From Marinobacter adhaerens HP15 (lineage in GTDB: Bacteria; Pseudomonadota; Gammaproteobacteria; Pseudomonadales; Oleiphilaceae), in contig NC_017506.1 of NCBI RefSeq assembly GCF_000166295.1, positions 3,410,001 through 3,474,000 of the forward strand: a DNA stretch of 64,000 bases, read 5' to 3'. The notes under the pieces are model-generated. The model did no database searches. It was not told the origin of the DNA and was given only the letters and a program-made list of their open reading frames with translations. How positions within the stretch are numbered: position 1 is the stretch's first letter; each line of letters begins with the position of its first letter. Position numbers and translations under genes: made by a program. Below are positions 56,052 through 64,000 of the stretch, piece after piece.

Positions 56052-56846
56052 ATGGAATCAAAACTCCAGCTGCATGGTTTCAACAACCTGACCAAATCCC
56101 TGAGCTTTAACATCTACGACATCTGTTATGCGCAGACCGAAGAACAACGCAAGGCCTATATCGACTACATCGACGAGATGTACAACGCCGAGCGCCTGAC
56201 CCAGATTCTGACCGACGTCGTCAAGATTATCGGCGCTAACGTTCTTAACATCGCGCGTCAGGACTACGAGCCCCATGGCGCATCTGTCACCATGCTGATC
56301 GCCGAGCACGAGCTCACCAATGGCGAAGAGCCCGACAACGAAGAGTCTCCCGGACCGCTGCCGGATACCATCGTGGCTCACCTGGACAAGAGTCACGTCA
56401 CGGTGCACACCTACCCGGAAAGCCATCCCCACGATGGCGTGAGCACCTTCCGGGCTGACATCGACGTATCCACCTGTGGCCTGATCTCACCGCTGAAAGT
56501 GCTGAACTACCTGATCCACAGCTTTGATTCTGATGTCGTTACCGTGGACTACCGGGTTCGCGGCTTTACCCGTGATGTGGACGGCACCAAGCACTACATT
56601 GATCACGACATCAATTCGATCCAGAACTACCTGACTGAAGATACCCAGAACGCGTATCAGATGATCGATGTGAACGTGTACCAGGAGAACCTGTTCCACA
56701 CCAAGATGATGCTGAAGAACTTCAACCTCGATAACTATGTGTTCGGGGTGAACGCCGGTGATCTTGATCCCGCCGAAGCGCAGTCTATCGAGGACCGTCT
56801 GCGTCGGGAAATGCTGGAAATCTTCTATTCCCGCAACGTCGAATGA
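56052..56846 (+). CDS. speD: S-adenosylmethionine decarboxylase SpeD (class 1A)
   Basis: 264 residues, same length as E. coli SpeD. It makes the aminopropyl donor for spermidine. The self-cleavage site, where Ser becomes the pyruvoyl cofactor, lies in [15 protein letters not shown], and the conserved [33 protein letters not shown] is intact. The ATG at 56052 has CGGAGGGG about 8 nt upstream. No speE follows here. Confidence 0.95.
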   Translation: MESKLQLHGFNNLTKSLSFNIYDICYAQTEEQRKAYIDYIDEMYNAERLTQILTDVVKIIGANVLNIARQDYEPHGASVTMLIAEHELTNGEEPDNEESPGPLPDTIVAHLDKSHVTVHTYPESHPHDGVSTFRADIDVSTCGLISPLKVLNYLIHSFDSDVVTVDYRVRGFTRDVDGTKHYIDHDINSIQNYLTEDTQNAYQMIDVNVYQENLFHTKMMLKNFNLDNYVFGVNAGDLDPAEAQSIEDRLRREMLEIFYSRNVE

Positions 56847-56981
56847 TCGCCTCCTGTGGCGCCCCGCCCGGGGCGTCACGGGTCCTTCAGTTTTTTTGAT
56901 GTCACCCCCCAGATTTCTGCGTTTTATTCTCTCCTCCCATCCCGTTTAAATAGAGCCAAGAGCTAACGAGAGGAGGACAAC

Positions 56982-57830
56982 ATGACCCTGCGCTCCCTGA
57001 AACAGATCATACCCGCCCTGGAAACGTCCGACGGCGCCGGCGTGCGCATCAAGCGTTCCATTGGGCAGCAACAGAACATTCGCCTTGACCCGTTCCTGAT
57101 GCTGGACGAGTTTGGTTCCGCCGAGGCCGCCGACTATATCGCAGGCTTCCCCTCGCACCCCCATCGGGGGTTCGAAACCGTGACCTATATGATCGAGGGG
57201 CACATGCTGCATGAAGATCATCTCGGAAACCGGGGCGACCTGCGCAACGGCGGTGTGCAATGGATGACCGCCGGTCGCGGCATCATCCATTCGGAGATGC
57301 CCCAGCAGGAAGAAGGCGTGATGCGCGGTTTTCAGCTCTGGCTGAACCTGCCAGCGGCGGAAAAAATGACGAAGGCCGGCTACCGGGACATCCAGCCGGA
57401 AGAGATTCCGGAGCTTGCCTTCGACGGTGGCAAGCTGAAGCTCATTGCCGGCACATTACAGATTGATGGCCAGGCCCATGCAGGGGCGATGCCCGATCGC
57501 ACCACCCAGCCGATCTACGCTGATATTCACCTGGCATTCGATGGGAGTCTGAGACTGCCCCTTCCGGAAGGCCACAACGCCATGCTCTATCTTTACGAGG
57601 GTAGCGCGAGCCTGGGGGAAAGCTCGCTGCAGCGAAGCGCCGCTAACGTTCTTTCCGACGACGGCGACCAGATCGAACTCCATGCGGGGAAAGCCGGAGC
57701 GCGACTGCTGCTGATTGCCGGCAAACCGATTGGCGAGCCGGTGGTCCAGTACGGTCCTTTTGTGATGAATACCCGCGAGGAGATCGAGCAGACGCTCCGG
57801 GATTACCGGGATGGACGCCTGACGGCCTGA
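56982..57830 (+). CDS. Pirin family protein
   Basis: 282 residues, two cupin domains. The first has the metal-binding phrases FPSHPHRGFETVTYMIEGHMLHED and GDLQWMTAGRGIIHSEMP-like sequence, with the ligand His residues. Pirins are iron-binding proteins, some with quercetinase activity. AGAGGAGGA sits about 8 nt before the ATG. Its stop and the stop of the convergent phosphoribulokinase gene flank a small inverted repeat (57825-57841). Confidence 0.88.
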   Translation: MTLRSLKQIIPALETSDGAGVRIKRSIGQQQNIRLDPFLMLDEFGSAEAADYIAGFPSHPHRGFETVTYMIEGHMLHEDHLGNRGDLRNGGVQWMTAGRGIIHSEMPQQEEGVMRGFQLWLNLPAAEKMTKAGYRDIQPEEIPELAFDGGKLKLIAGTLQIDGQAHAGAMPDRTTQPIYADIHLAFDGSLRLPLPEGHNAMLYLYEGSASLGESSLQRSAANVLSDDGDQIELHAGKAGARLLLIAGKPIGEPVVQYGPFVMNTREEIEQTLRDYRDGRLTA

Positions 57831-57835
57831 AGGCC

Positions 57836-58702
57836 TCAGGCAAATGGCTTTCTTGCCATCAGCCGCTGCACCATCGGCCTGACAATCAGGTCCATGGCCA
57901 GCGGCATTTTTGTGCCCGGAACCACCAGGGTGTCGTGTCGCGACAGGCTGCTGCCTGCAATCACCTGCAGCAGATACGGGAAGTCCACCTCTGACTGGTC
58001 CCGGAACCGGATCACCAGCATGCTTTCGTCCTCAGTGGGGACTTCCCGGACGACAAAGGGGTTGGAAGTATCGACCAGGGGAATGCGCTGGAAATTGATG
58101 TGGGTGTGGGAGAACTGGGGCACGATGTCGTGCACGTAGTCATCCATGCGGTTGATGATGGTTTCCACCACCGCCTCCTGGCTGTAGCCCCGCTTGTGCG
58201 TGTCCCGGTGGATCTTCTGGATCCATTCAAGATTCACAATCGGAACCACACCGATCAGCAGGTCGACATACTGGGCAATATTGCAGGTTTCGCTGACCAC
58301 ACCCCCATGAAGCCCCTCGTAAAACAGCAGATCGGTATCGGCGGGCAAAGGCCCCCAGGGCGTGAAGGTGCCGGGCTTGTGCCCGGCTTCAACCAGCCTG
58401 CGATCCTCATCGTGAACGTATTGACGATACCGACCGTTGCCGGTGTGGCCGTAGTCGTAGAACAGTGCTTCCAACTTGTCGATGTGATTGGCGGCCAGCG
58501 CAAAGTGGTTGCGCTCACCGAACTGGCCCTTGGCCGCAAGCCGGGCCATCTGTTCACGGTTGTAGCGATGGAAACTGTCACCGCTGACCATTGCGGCGTT
58601 CAGCCCCTCACTGGCAAACATCCGGCTGAAAATCTGGCCGGTGGTCGTGGTGCCCGCTCCGGACGAACCGGTAACCGCGATGATGGGATGACGTTTTGAC
58701 AT
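57836..58702 (-). CDS. Phosphoribulokinase (PrkB-like)
   Basis: 288 residues. P-loop GSSGAGTTTTGQIF, YNREQMARLAAKGQFGERNHFALAANH, and TLVVPGTKMPLAMDLIVRPM near the C-terminus match E. coli PrkB-type enzymes. It phosphorylates ribulose 5-phosphate or a related sugar. No RuBisCO or other Calvin-cycle gene is in view, so its role is not carbon fixation on present evidence. It lies 18 bp after the end of the PilZ-DUF1631 gene on the same strand. Confidence 0.86.
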   Translation of the reverse strand: MSKRHPIIAVTGSSGAGTTTTGQIFSRMFASEGLNAAMVSGDSFHRYNREQMARLAAKGQFGERNHFALAANHIDKLEALFYDYGHTGNGRYRQYVHDEDRRLVEAGHKPGTFTPWGPLPADTDLLFYEGLHGGVVSETCNIAQYVDLLIGVVPIVNLEWIQKIHRDTHKRGYSQEAVVETIINRMDDYVHDIVPQFSHTHINFQRIPLVDTSNPFVVREVPTEDESMLVIRFRDQSEVDFPYLLQVIAGSSLSRHDTLVVPGTKMPLAMDLIVRPMVQRLMARKPFA

Positions 58703-58720
58703 AGAGGCAGGTTGCCGGAA

Positions 58721-61700
58721 TCAGGTTAGGCTGTCGAGCAGACGGGGTTTTTCAACCACGAAGCCCTGAGCGTAGTCCACACCCAGCTGTCGGAGCATGT
58801 CCAGAACGTCCCGGGATTCAACCTGGGAGGCAATCACTTCCCGGTTCATGTAGTGGGCCATATCCACCATTGAGCGCACCATTGCCCGGTCAGTCTCGCT
58901 GGTCGACAGCTGGCCGGTAAAGGCGCTGTCGATCTTGATCAGGTCTACCGGTAACGAACGCATGAACTCGAACGAACTGGGGCCACTGCCAAAGTTGCCG
59001 AGACAGAACCGGCAGCCAAGTTCTTTCATCTCAATGATGAAGTCTGCCACTGACTGGACGTCGTTGATCGCCGAGGCCTCGGTAATCTCGAACCACAGCC
59101 GCTCGATAGGCGCATCTTTTTCACTCAGCTTTTCGTAGATGAACTCCAGCAGCGACTGGTCGTTCATGGAATAGCCGGACAGGTTGATGCAGACGCCGCC
59201 GAAATGCCTCGGGTCCGGCGCCTGCTCCCTGAGCCAGTCCAACATGTGACCAACAACCCAGCGATCCACGGCCTGCATTCGGTCATAACGCTCGGCCATG
59301 CGCACGAAGTCCCGACCGGTAATGAGGTTGCCTTCGTCATCGTACATGCTGATCAGCACCTCATACTGCGCGGCCATGGAGGACTTGGCATGCAGAGGGA
59401 TGATCTTCTGGCAACGCAGCAGCATGCGCTCCTCGTTCAGGTCGCTGAGGCTGGCGACCTTGGCGGCAATCTGCTCCTGACGGGCCTGATCATCGGCGTC
59501 CAGGGCATACTCCGAAACCTTGCCGTGGCCCTGCTGGCGGGACGCGGCAAGCGCCTGCTCCGACGCCCGTAACCAGCGTTCAGCACTGACCAGGGCCGGC
59601 AACGTGGGGACCACACCGGCGCTGGCAGAGAGCCGGTAGTCGCGACCACCAAAACTGAACTCGGCGGCCTCCACTGCCCGGATGAGATCTCTTGCTGCTT
59701 CGCTGGCACTCTCGGACGGCACCAGCATGGCAAACTCATTGCCCGCAAGTCTGGCCACGGGCATACCGTCACCGACGTGGCTGCGCAGGATATCGGCAAC
59801 CCGTTTCAGGGTCTCATCACCGGCCTGGTAGCCGGCGGTGTCGTTCAGCAGGCGGAACCTGCGGAGATCCAGGCGCACCAGGGAGCGCTCGTCCTCCCGA
59901 CGGGCCAACTGCTGATCGAGCATGCGTTCGAATTCGCGACGCCCGAGAAGGCCGGTCAATTCATCATGGGTGGAGGCCCAGGACAACTGGTCATAGACCT
60001 TGCGGACCATGCGATCGATACTCTCGTCCACCAGCGGCCGCTCATACTGGCTATCGGGCACGATGATGCCTTTTCGCATCTGCCGGGCCAGGGCCTCCAG
60101 CTCCAATTCCACCACTCGCATGCCCTGGTGATTCACAAAGACAAAGCGGCTGAAACCGCGGGCCACCCAGACCAGACGAATGTACTGGGGTTCGTCCGGT
60201 TTTTCCTGGTCGCGAAGCCAGTCGCCGGTTCTCAATTTCTGCGCCCGGTTTATCCAGCGCTGAAGACTTCGTTGCTCCCGGTCGGACAGTTTTCTGGCAT
60301 CCGGTTGCTCCGGCTTTGCCACTGGCACTTCAACCAGTTCAGGGCTTTTTTGCGGACTGCGAACCAGGAACTGCTTGAGCTCGTCCCGGATTTGCGAAGA
60401 AGGCATGTGGTTGCTGGAAATAGAGGCAAGACCATCCTGGATTACCCGCAGCAGCTCGGGCAGATTAATCGAGCTGTTCGGATCATCAGCGAAGGATAGG
60501 AGCGAATCGATAACGGCCAGGTAATCATGCCACAGCTGGCTGTCAGGCCCCTGCCGGATCCAGGTCAGCGAAAGCAGATCCCGCCAGCCACCATCCAACA
60601 GGCTGATTACCGCCTTTGGTACCTTGCGCCCACCCAGTTTGTTGTCCAGCACATCGGCCACAGCCTTTTTTGACTCGGCTACCTTCTGGGCCCCCTCTGC
60701 GGCCGCTGTCACTCGCTCGACATTCCGGCGATAGACAAGATTCTGGCGATCAATCAGGGTGTCCAGTTCCTGGACCGTTTGCTCGAATACCCCGGTGTCC
60801 TGCTCGAAGTCCGTTGTAATGCGCTCTACCAGCTCATCCACGCGACGCTGAACCACCGGATTGATGCGCCCGCCCTTTACCCCTAGCTGGGCCAGACGGT
60901 TCATCACCCCGCGTACCGGGCTATCCTGATCGTCAAAGAACGCAGGGTCCCTCATGACAACTTTGAGAACGGGCACTTCCAGCTGCCGCATGCGCTGCTG
61001 GGCATACTCGCTGAGCTTCGGGCTTTCCACCACCGATTTGAAAAACCGGTCGACCACATCGACCGTTTCCTGCTGTTCTTCATCCAGCCGGTTATCACCG
61101 CTTGCCTTTACTTTCTCTACCACCCGCTCCTTCAGGGGAGCCAGCTCCTCGCCAGTATCCACGGGCTGAGATTGCAGCTGCTGGAGTTCTCGCTGGAATT
61201 CTCCGGACGACAAAGGCCTGGCGTTGGGCTGGAACGGCAAAGGCTCCGGATCGCCCCGGGCCACACGGCTCGCGCTCAGGGTATTCAGCAGGTTACGCAC
61301 CGTGGCGAACGCAGTCTGGGCCGCCTGGGCATAACCCCGAAACTCGCCCCCCAGCATGCCAGCTCTGCGACGAGACTGGGGCTGTCCGGCGTCTTCGGCA
61401 CCCGCCTTCGGCTTTGACTCTGCAGCAGCACTCTCCGCGGCAACCGGCTCGGGCTCCGCGGGCTGTTGTTGAGTCTCCGGCTTTGCCCCGGCCTGCTCGC
61501 TCAGATACTTGCTGAGATCCAGGTCCGGCAGAACACCGTGACGAATCAGAATATCGTTGAGTTCTTTGTACAGAGGTCCCAGCTGCTGCAACACGGTCTG
61601 CTCAAAGACCCGCAGACAGACTTTCTCCACCTCCCGGGTCGCCTTGAGCTGGCTGAGGCCATTATGGAAGGCTTCGCAGACCAGGGAGGGCCCGAGGGGA

Positions 61701-62482
61701 TTGTGGTGTCCCGTGGCGTTCGCGATGCCAAGTTTGTCCAGGCGAAGCTTGAGCTGCAGCAGATCGCCCCGATACTGGGTATCCGCCTTGGTTACCATCA
61801 CCCGGATCGTCAACCAGTCCTCGAATTCGCCCTTGTCGACCACGGACAGCTCGGACCCCGGAAACCCCTTGGGGGCGGGCTTCAGTGGTGATTCCAGGCT
61901 GCGAGCCATCTGATGCCAGATGACCCGTTGCCGGGCCTGAATCTGGCCCGAAGCATCCATGTATTCATTGGCCTGCTGATCATTTACGGCTCTCTGGGCC
62001 GCCAGTTTGAGACCCTCCACCATTTGCACGAAACAGGCGTCCATCAACGGCTCGATAAACTGGGTCACCGCCTTGGCGGACTGGTGCAGGACAAACTGTA
62101 CGCGATCACTGGGTGCGCGGAGCGAGGAGCGATCCTGACTTCGGGAGCCCCCGCATTGCTGCAGCATGGCATCCACGGCTACCGGGTTGGGCCTGCTGAA
62201 ATTGACCCCCATGGCGCCATCGATGCGACGGACAATACTGACATGAAGCTCGTGGCGGCGCGCGCCATCCAGCCCCCGAAAACGTATCACCAGTTCTGGG
62301 GGTATGCCGGAAGCAAACGCCCGATCCAGCTTCTTCGAGGTTTCACCCGAATAGCGGACGAACAGACCCTCCGCACAGAAATCGGCGATCTGACACGGCC
62401 AGGCTTCACCGGTTCCCAGATCAATCTGGGCGGCAAGCTTGATTGGTTGGCGGGGGCTGCTACGACGTTCTCTCGGATCCAT
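58721..62482 (-). CDS. PilZ-DUF1631-degenerate GGDEF-degenerate EAL protein
   Basis: 1253 residues. The N-terminal PilZ-like domain (about 1-105) has RRSSPR, which supplies RxxxR (Arg7, Arg11), and DFCAEG (34-39) in place of DxSxxG. A large DUF1631 helical region (about 110-760) follows. The GGDEF domain reads RLAGNEFAML, so the GGDEF signature is AGNEF. The EAL domain reads YEVLISM, with the catalytic DDFG loop replaced by LGNFGSG. These changes argue against cyclase or phosphodiesterase activity, so it is probably a c-di-GMP receptor or scaffold. It overlaps nothing and is divergent from the peptidase gene at 62654. Confidence 0.86.
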   Translation of the reverse strand: MDPRERRSSPRQPIKLAAQIDLGTGEAWPCQIADFCAEGLFVRYSGETSKKLDRAFASGIPPELVIRFRGLDGARRHELHVSIVRRIDGAMGVNFSRPNPVAVDAMLQQCGGSRSQDRSSLRAPSDRVQFVLHQSAKAVTQFIEPLMDACFVQMVEGLKLAAQRAVNDQQANEYMDASGQIQARQRVIWHQMARSLESPLKPAPKGFPGSELSVVDKGEFEDWLTIRVMVTKADTQYRGDLLQLKLRLDKLGIANATGHHNPLGPSLVCEAFHNGLSQLKATREVEKVCLRVFEQTVLQQLGPLYKELNDILIRHGVLPDLDLSKYLSEQAGAKPETQQQPAEPEPVAAESAAAESKPKAGAEDAGQPQSRRRAGMLGGEFRGYAQAAQTAFATVRNLLNTLSASRVARGDPEPLPFQPNARPLSSGEFQRELQQLQSQPVDTGEELAPLKERVVEKVKASGDNRLDEEQQETVDVVDRFFKSVVESPKLSEYAQQRMRQLEVPVLKVVMRDPAFFDDQDSPVRGVMNRLAQLGVKGGRINPVVQRRVDELVERITTDFEQDTGVFEQTVQELDTLIDRQNLVYRRNVERVTAAAEGAQKVAESKKAVADVLDNKLGGRKVPKAVISLLDGGWRDLLSLTWIRQGPDSQLWHDYLAVIDSLLSFADDPNSSINLPELLRVIQDGLASISSNHMPSSQIRDELKQFLVRSPQKSPELVEVPVAKPEQPDARKLSDREQRSLQRWINRAQKLRTGDWLRDQEKPDEPQYIRLVWVARGFSRFVFVNHQGMRVVELELEALARQMRKGIIVPDSQYERPLVDESIDRMVRKVYDQLSWASTHDELTGLLGRREFERMLDQQLARREDERSLVRLDLRRFRLLNDTAGYQAGDETLKRVADILRSHVGDGMPVARLAGNEFAMLVPSESASEAARDLIRAVEAAEFSFGGRDYRLSASAGVVPTLPALVSAERWLRASEQALAASRQQGHGKVSEYALDADDQARQEQIAAKVASLSDLNEERMLLRCQKIIPLHAKSSMAAQYEVLISMYDDEGNLITGRDFVRMAERYDRMQAVDRWVVGHMLDWLREQAPDPRHFGGVCINLSGYSMNDQSLLEFIYEKLSEKDAPIERLWFEITEASAINDVQSVADFIIEMKELGCRFCLGNFGSGPSSFEFMRSLPVDLIKIDSAFTGQLSTSETDRAMVRSMVDMAHYMNREVIASQVESRDVLDMLRQLGVDYAQGFVVEKPRLLDSLT

Positions 62483-62653
62483 GAACTACCTGATATCTCG
62501 CAAAGCCGGAACGATCACCGAACACAGCGCCCGGTACCGGCTCACGTCCCTGAAACGATGGCGGATGCCACCGGCTGCTACTATAGAGACCATGATTGTA
62601 CTATAGCGGCCTGGCCCCCACAGGCAAACCAATCCACTATAACATCCTGACCC

Positions 62654-63724
62654 ATGAAACAGCTTAGTCAGATCTATCTACTTTTGCTACTGGTAACAAT
62701 GCTTAACGGCTGTTCGACCATTGGCTACTATTCGCAGGCTGTCAGTGGCCATCTCTCCCTGATGATGTCGGCGGAACCGGTCGACGACATTCTCTCCGAC
62801 ACCTCAACGCCGGTGGACCTGCGGGGCAAACTCACGGTAGCGCAACAGGCCCGGGAATTCGCCGGTCAACGACTGGCCCTGCCGGTGGGAGAAGCCTTCA
62901 GCGACTACGTGGATCTCGACAGACCCTGGGTAGTGGTGAACCTGGTGGCTGTGCCGGAGTTCTCCCTGGAACCGCACCGCTGGTGCTATCCGGTGCTCGG
63001 CTGTCAGGCCTACCGGGGATACTACAGCCTGGCGGATGCGCGTGCCGAGGAGTCGCAGTTTCGCAACAAGGGCTTCGACACGTTTATTGGCGGCGTGACG
63101 GCCTATTCCACCCTCGGCTGGTTCGATGATCCCCTGCACACCGGCTTTACCCGACTGGCGGAGGATCGCATGGTCGCCCTGATGTTCCATGAGCTGGCAC
63201 ACCGGGTGGTCTACATCGCCGATGACACGGCATTTAACGAAAGCTTTGCCACCGCGGTGGAGCTGGAAGGGCTCAGGCTCTGGCTATCGGACCAGGGCAA
63301 ACCCGGCCAGTTCGAGGAGGCACTGGACCGCCTGGCTCGCCGAAACCAGACGCTCTCCCTGGTCGAAGACTTCAGTGCCCGGCTGGACGTTCTTTATGCT
63401 CAGCAGGACGTCTTGCAAGACCAGCAACTGCGGAATCGCAAGGCGGCCATTTACCAAGAGCTGGCTCTTGCCTATCAGGAACTTTCCGCAGAGTGGTCCG
63501 AACCCGGCCCGTTCGGACCGGTACCAGTCAGCCTGAACAATGCCAACCTGGCGCTGTTTCGTCAGTACAACCAGCACGTACCGGCGTTCCGTCAGATGCT
63601 TCGGAATGCAGGCTACGACTTTGCGGACTTTTACAAGGCCGTCGAGACGCTGTCAGAGCAACCGGAACCCCAGAGGACTGAACATCTGGCCGCCCTGTCA
63701 GAGCGGTTTGAAGAACACCTTTGA
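62654..63724 (+). CDS. Putative lipoprotein aminopeptidase (COG4324-like)
   Basis: 356 residues with a lipobox LNGC (Cys20). The zinc-protease motif HELAHR (FHELAHRVVYIADDTAFNESFATAVELEG, gluzincin-like HExxH with downstream Glu) is intact. The N-terminus has GYYSQAVSGHLSLMMSAEPV, and the family is uncharacterised aminopeptidase-like. The upstream divergent 171-bp spacer has three short ACTATA-type repeats. It overlaps the 3' end of argA by 27 bp. Confidence 0.8.
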   Translation: MKQLSQIYLLLLLVTMLNGCSTIGYYSQAVSGHLSLMMSAEPVDDILSDTSTPVDLRGKLTVAQQAREFAGQRLALPVGEAFSDYVDLDRPWVVVNLVAVPEFSLEPHRWCYPVLGCQAYRGYYSLADARAEESQFRNKGFDTFIGGVTAYSTLGWFDDPLHTGFTRLAEDRMVALMFHELAHRVVYIADDTAFNESFATAVELEGLRLWLSDQGKPGQFEEALDRLARRNQTLSLVEDFSARLDVLYAQQDVLQDQQLRNRKAAIYQELALAYQELSAEWSEPGPFGPVPVSLNNANLALFRQYNQHVPAFRQMLRNAGYDFADFYKAVETLSEQPEPQRTEHLAALSERFEEHL

Positions 63725-64000
63725 GTTCCGCTGGGTGTTATAGGCAGCCAGCTTCGGCCCGGGCAGGGCCTGCACTGTCGAAGGCTGGAAGCCCCGCTCC
63801 CGGAACCAGTGCTCCGTCTGGGTGGTGAGCACGAACAGCTTCTGGATACCCTGCCCCCTGGCCAGCTTCTCCACCATTGCCAGAATCTCATCACCCCGTC
63901 CGGCCCGGCGATAGGTCGGGTCTACCGCGAAGCAGGACAACTCGCCGGCGCCTTCTTCAGGGTAGCTGTACAGAGCGGCACAGCCCACGATAGTGCCGTC
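63698..64000 (-). CDS. argA: N-acetylglutamate synthase ArgA, C-terminal part (truncated by window)
   Basis: About 100 C-terminal residues of a GNAT acetyltransferase. The acetyl-CoA loop reads CFAVDPTYRRAGRGDEIL and the end PGPKLAAYNTQRNSKVFFK matches ArgA. The amino-acid-kinase-like N-terminal domain is beyond the window. First step of arginine synthesis. Confidence 0.85.
   Translation of the reverse strand, partial: DGTIVGCAALYSYPEEGAGELSCFAVDPTYRRAGRGDEILAMVEKLARGQGIQKLFVLTTQTEHWFRERGFQPSTVQALPGPKLAAYNTQRNSKVFFKPL

Noticed and set aside
1..64000. tRNA, rRNA or CRISPR array
   Set aside because: No cloverleaf with CCA-adjacent arms, rRNA-like sequence or regularly spaced repeats was seen when reading the window by eye.

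Overview
The window looks like chromosome of a marine gammaproteobacterium close to Marinobacter (Alteromonadales/Pseudomonadales side). This is inferred from GC-rich coding sequence, Pseudomonas-like gene order (surA-pdxA-ksgA-apaH, lptD/amgK-murU, rpe-gph-trpE-trpGDC, vfr-osmC-speD), a betaine ABC importer, a secreted lipase with its dedicated foldase, and several c-di-GMP proteins. I see no rRNA, tRNA, CRISPR array, phage or transposase. Coding density is high, and many neighbouring genes overlap by 1-70 nt.

Layout. 1-8632: 3' part of a dihydrolipoyl-dehydrogenase-like gene, a LysE-type exporter, a DAHP synthase with an aromatic leader peptide and attenuator, a secretin-like periplasmic protein, a membrane J-protein, and a two-gene RND efflux system. 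8697-13311: an AraC regulator, a PAS-GGDEF-EAL protein and an Aer-like PAS chemoreceptor. 13362-15845: DUF3301 protein, lipase and lipase chaperone. 15925-19439: a sensor kinase and a LuxR-type response regulator overlapping tail to tail, then a phosphate-binding/OmpA fusion. 19553-22724: aminotransferase, inositol-monophosphatase family protein, a pair of large palindromic elements, and slmA. 22815-30739 (minus strand): thiG, thiS, DUF423, apaH, ksgA, pdxA, surA, lptD, i.e. outer-membrane biogenesis plus cofactor and rRNA maintenance genes in tightly coupled order. 30920-33421: amgK-murU (peptidoglycan recycling) and a TerB/J-domain protein. 34492-40208: rpe, gph, a trp leader, trpE, trpG, trpD, trpC. 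40209-54448: a block that sits between trpC and vfr here, whereas those genes are neighbours in Pseudomonas; it holds DUF4202, GSTs, hydrolases, an M14 peptidase, the betaine transporter, a multi-domain lipoprotein, a sterol-desaturase-like protein and modABC. 54475-64000: vfr/crp, osmC, speD, pirin, a PrkB-type phosphoribulokinase, a 1253-residue PilZ-DUF1631-degenerate GGDEF-EAL protein, a lipoprotein peptidase, and the 3' end of argA.

Most notable signals. (1) A peptide-coding leader ahead of the DAHP synthase gene with a run of Phe, Trp and Tyr codons, followed by a repeated segment and a U-tracted hairpin. This has the architecture of a ribosome-mediated attenuator that could read all three aromatic amino acids. 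(2) Four copies of a ~100-bp palindromic element with a conserved ~54-nt two-hairpin core enclosed by long, near-perfect stems. The distal stem sequence differs between copies while base-pairing is kept. (3) A TTG-initiated trp leader with three Trp codons and no obvious terminator. Together these suggest that aromatic biosynthesis in this genome is controlled by translation of leader peptides at two points: the first pathway step and the trp branch.
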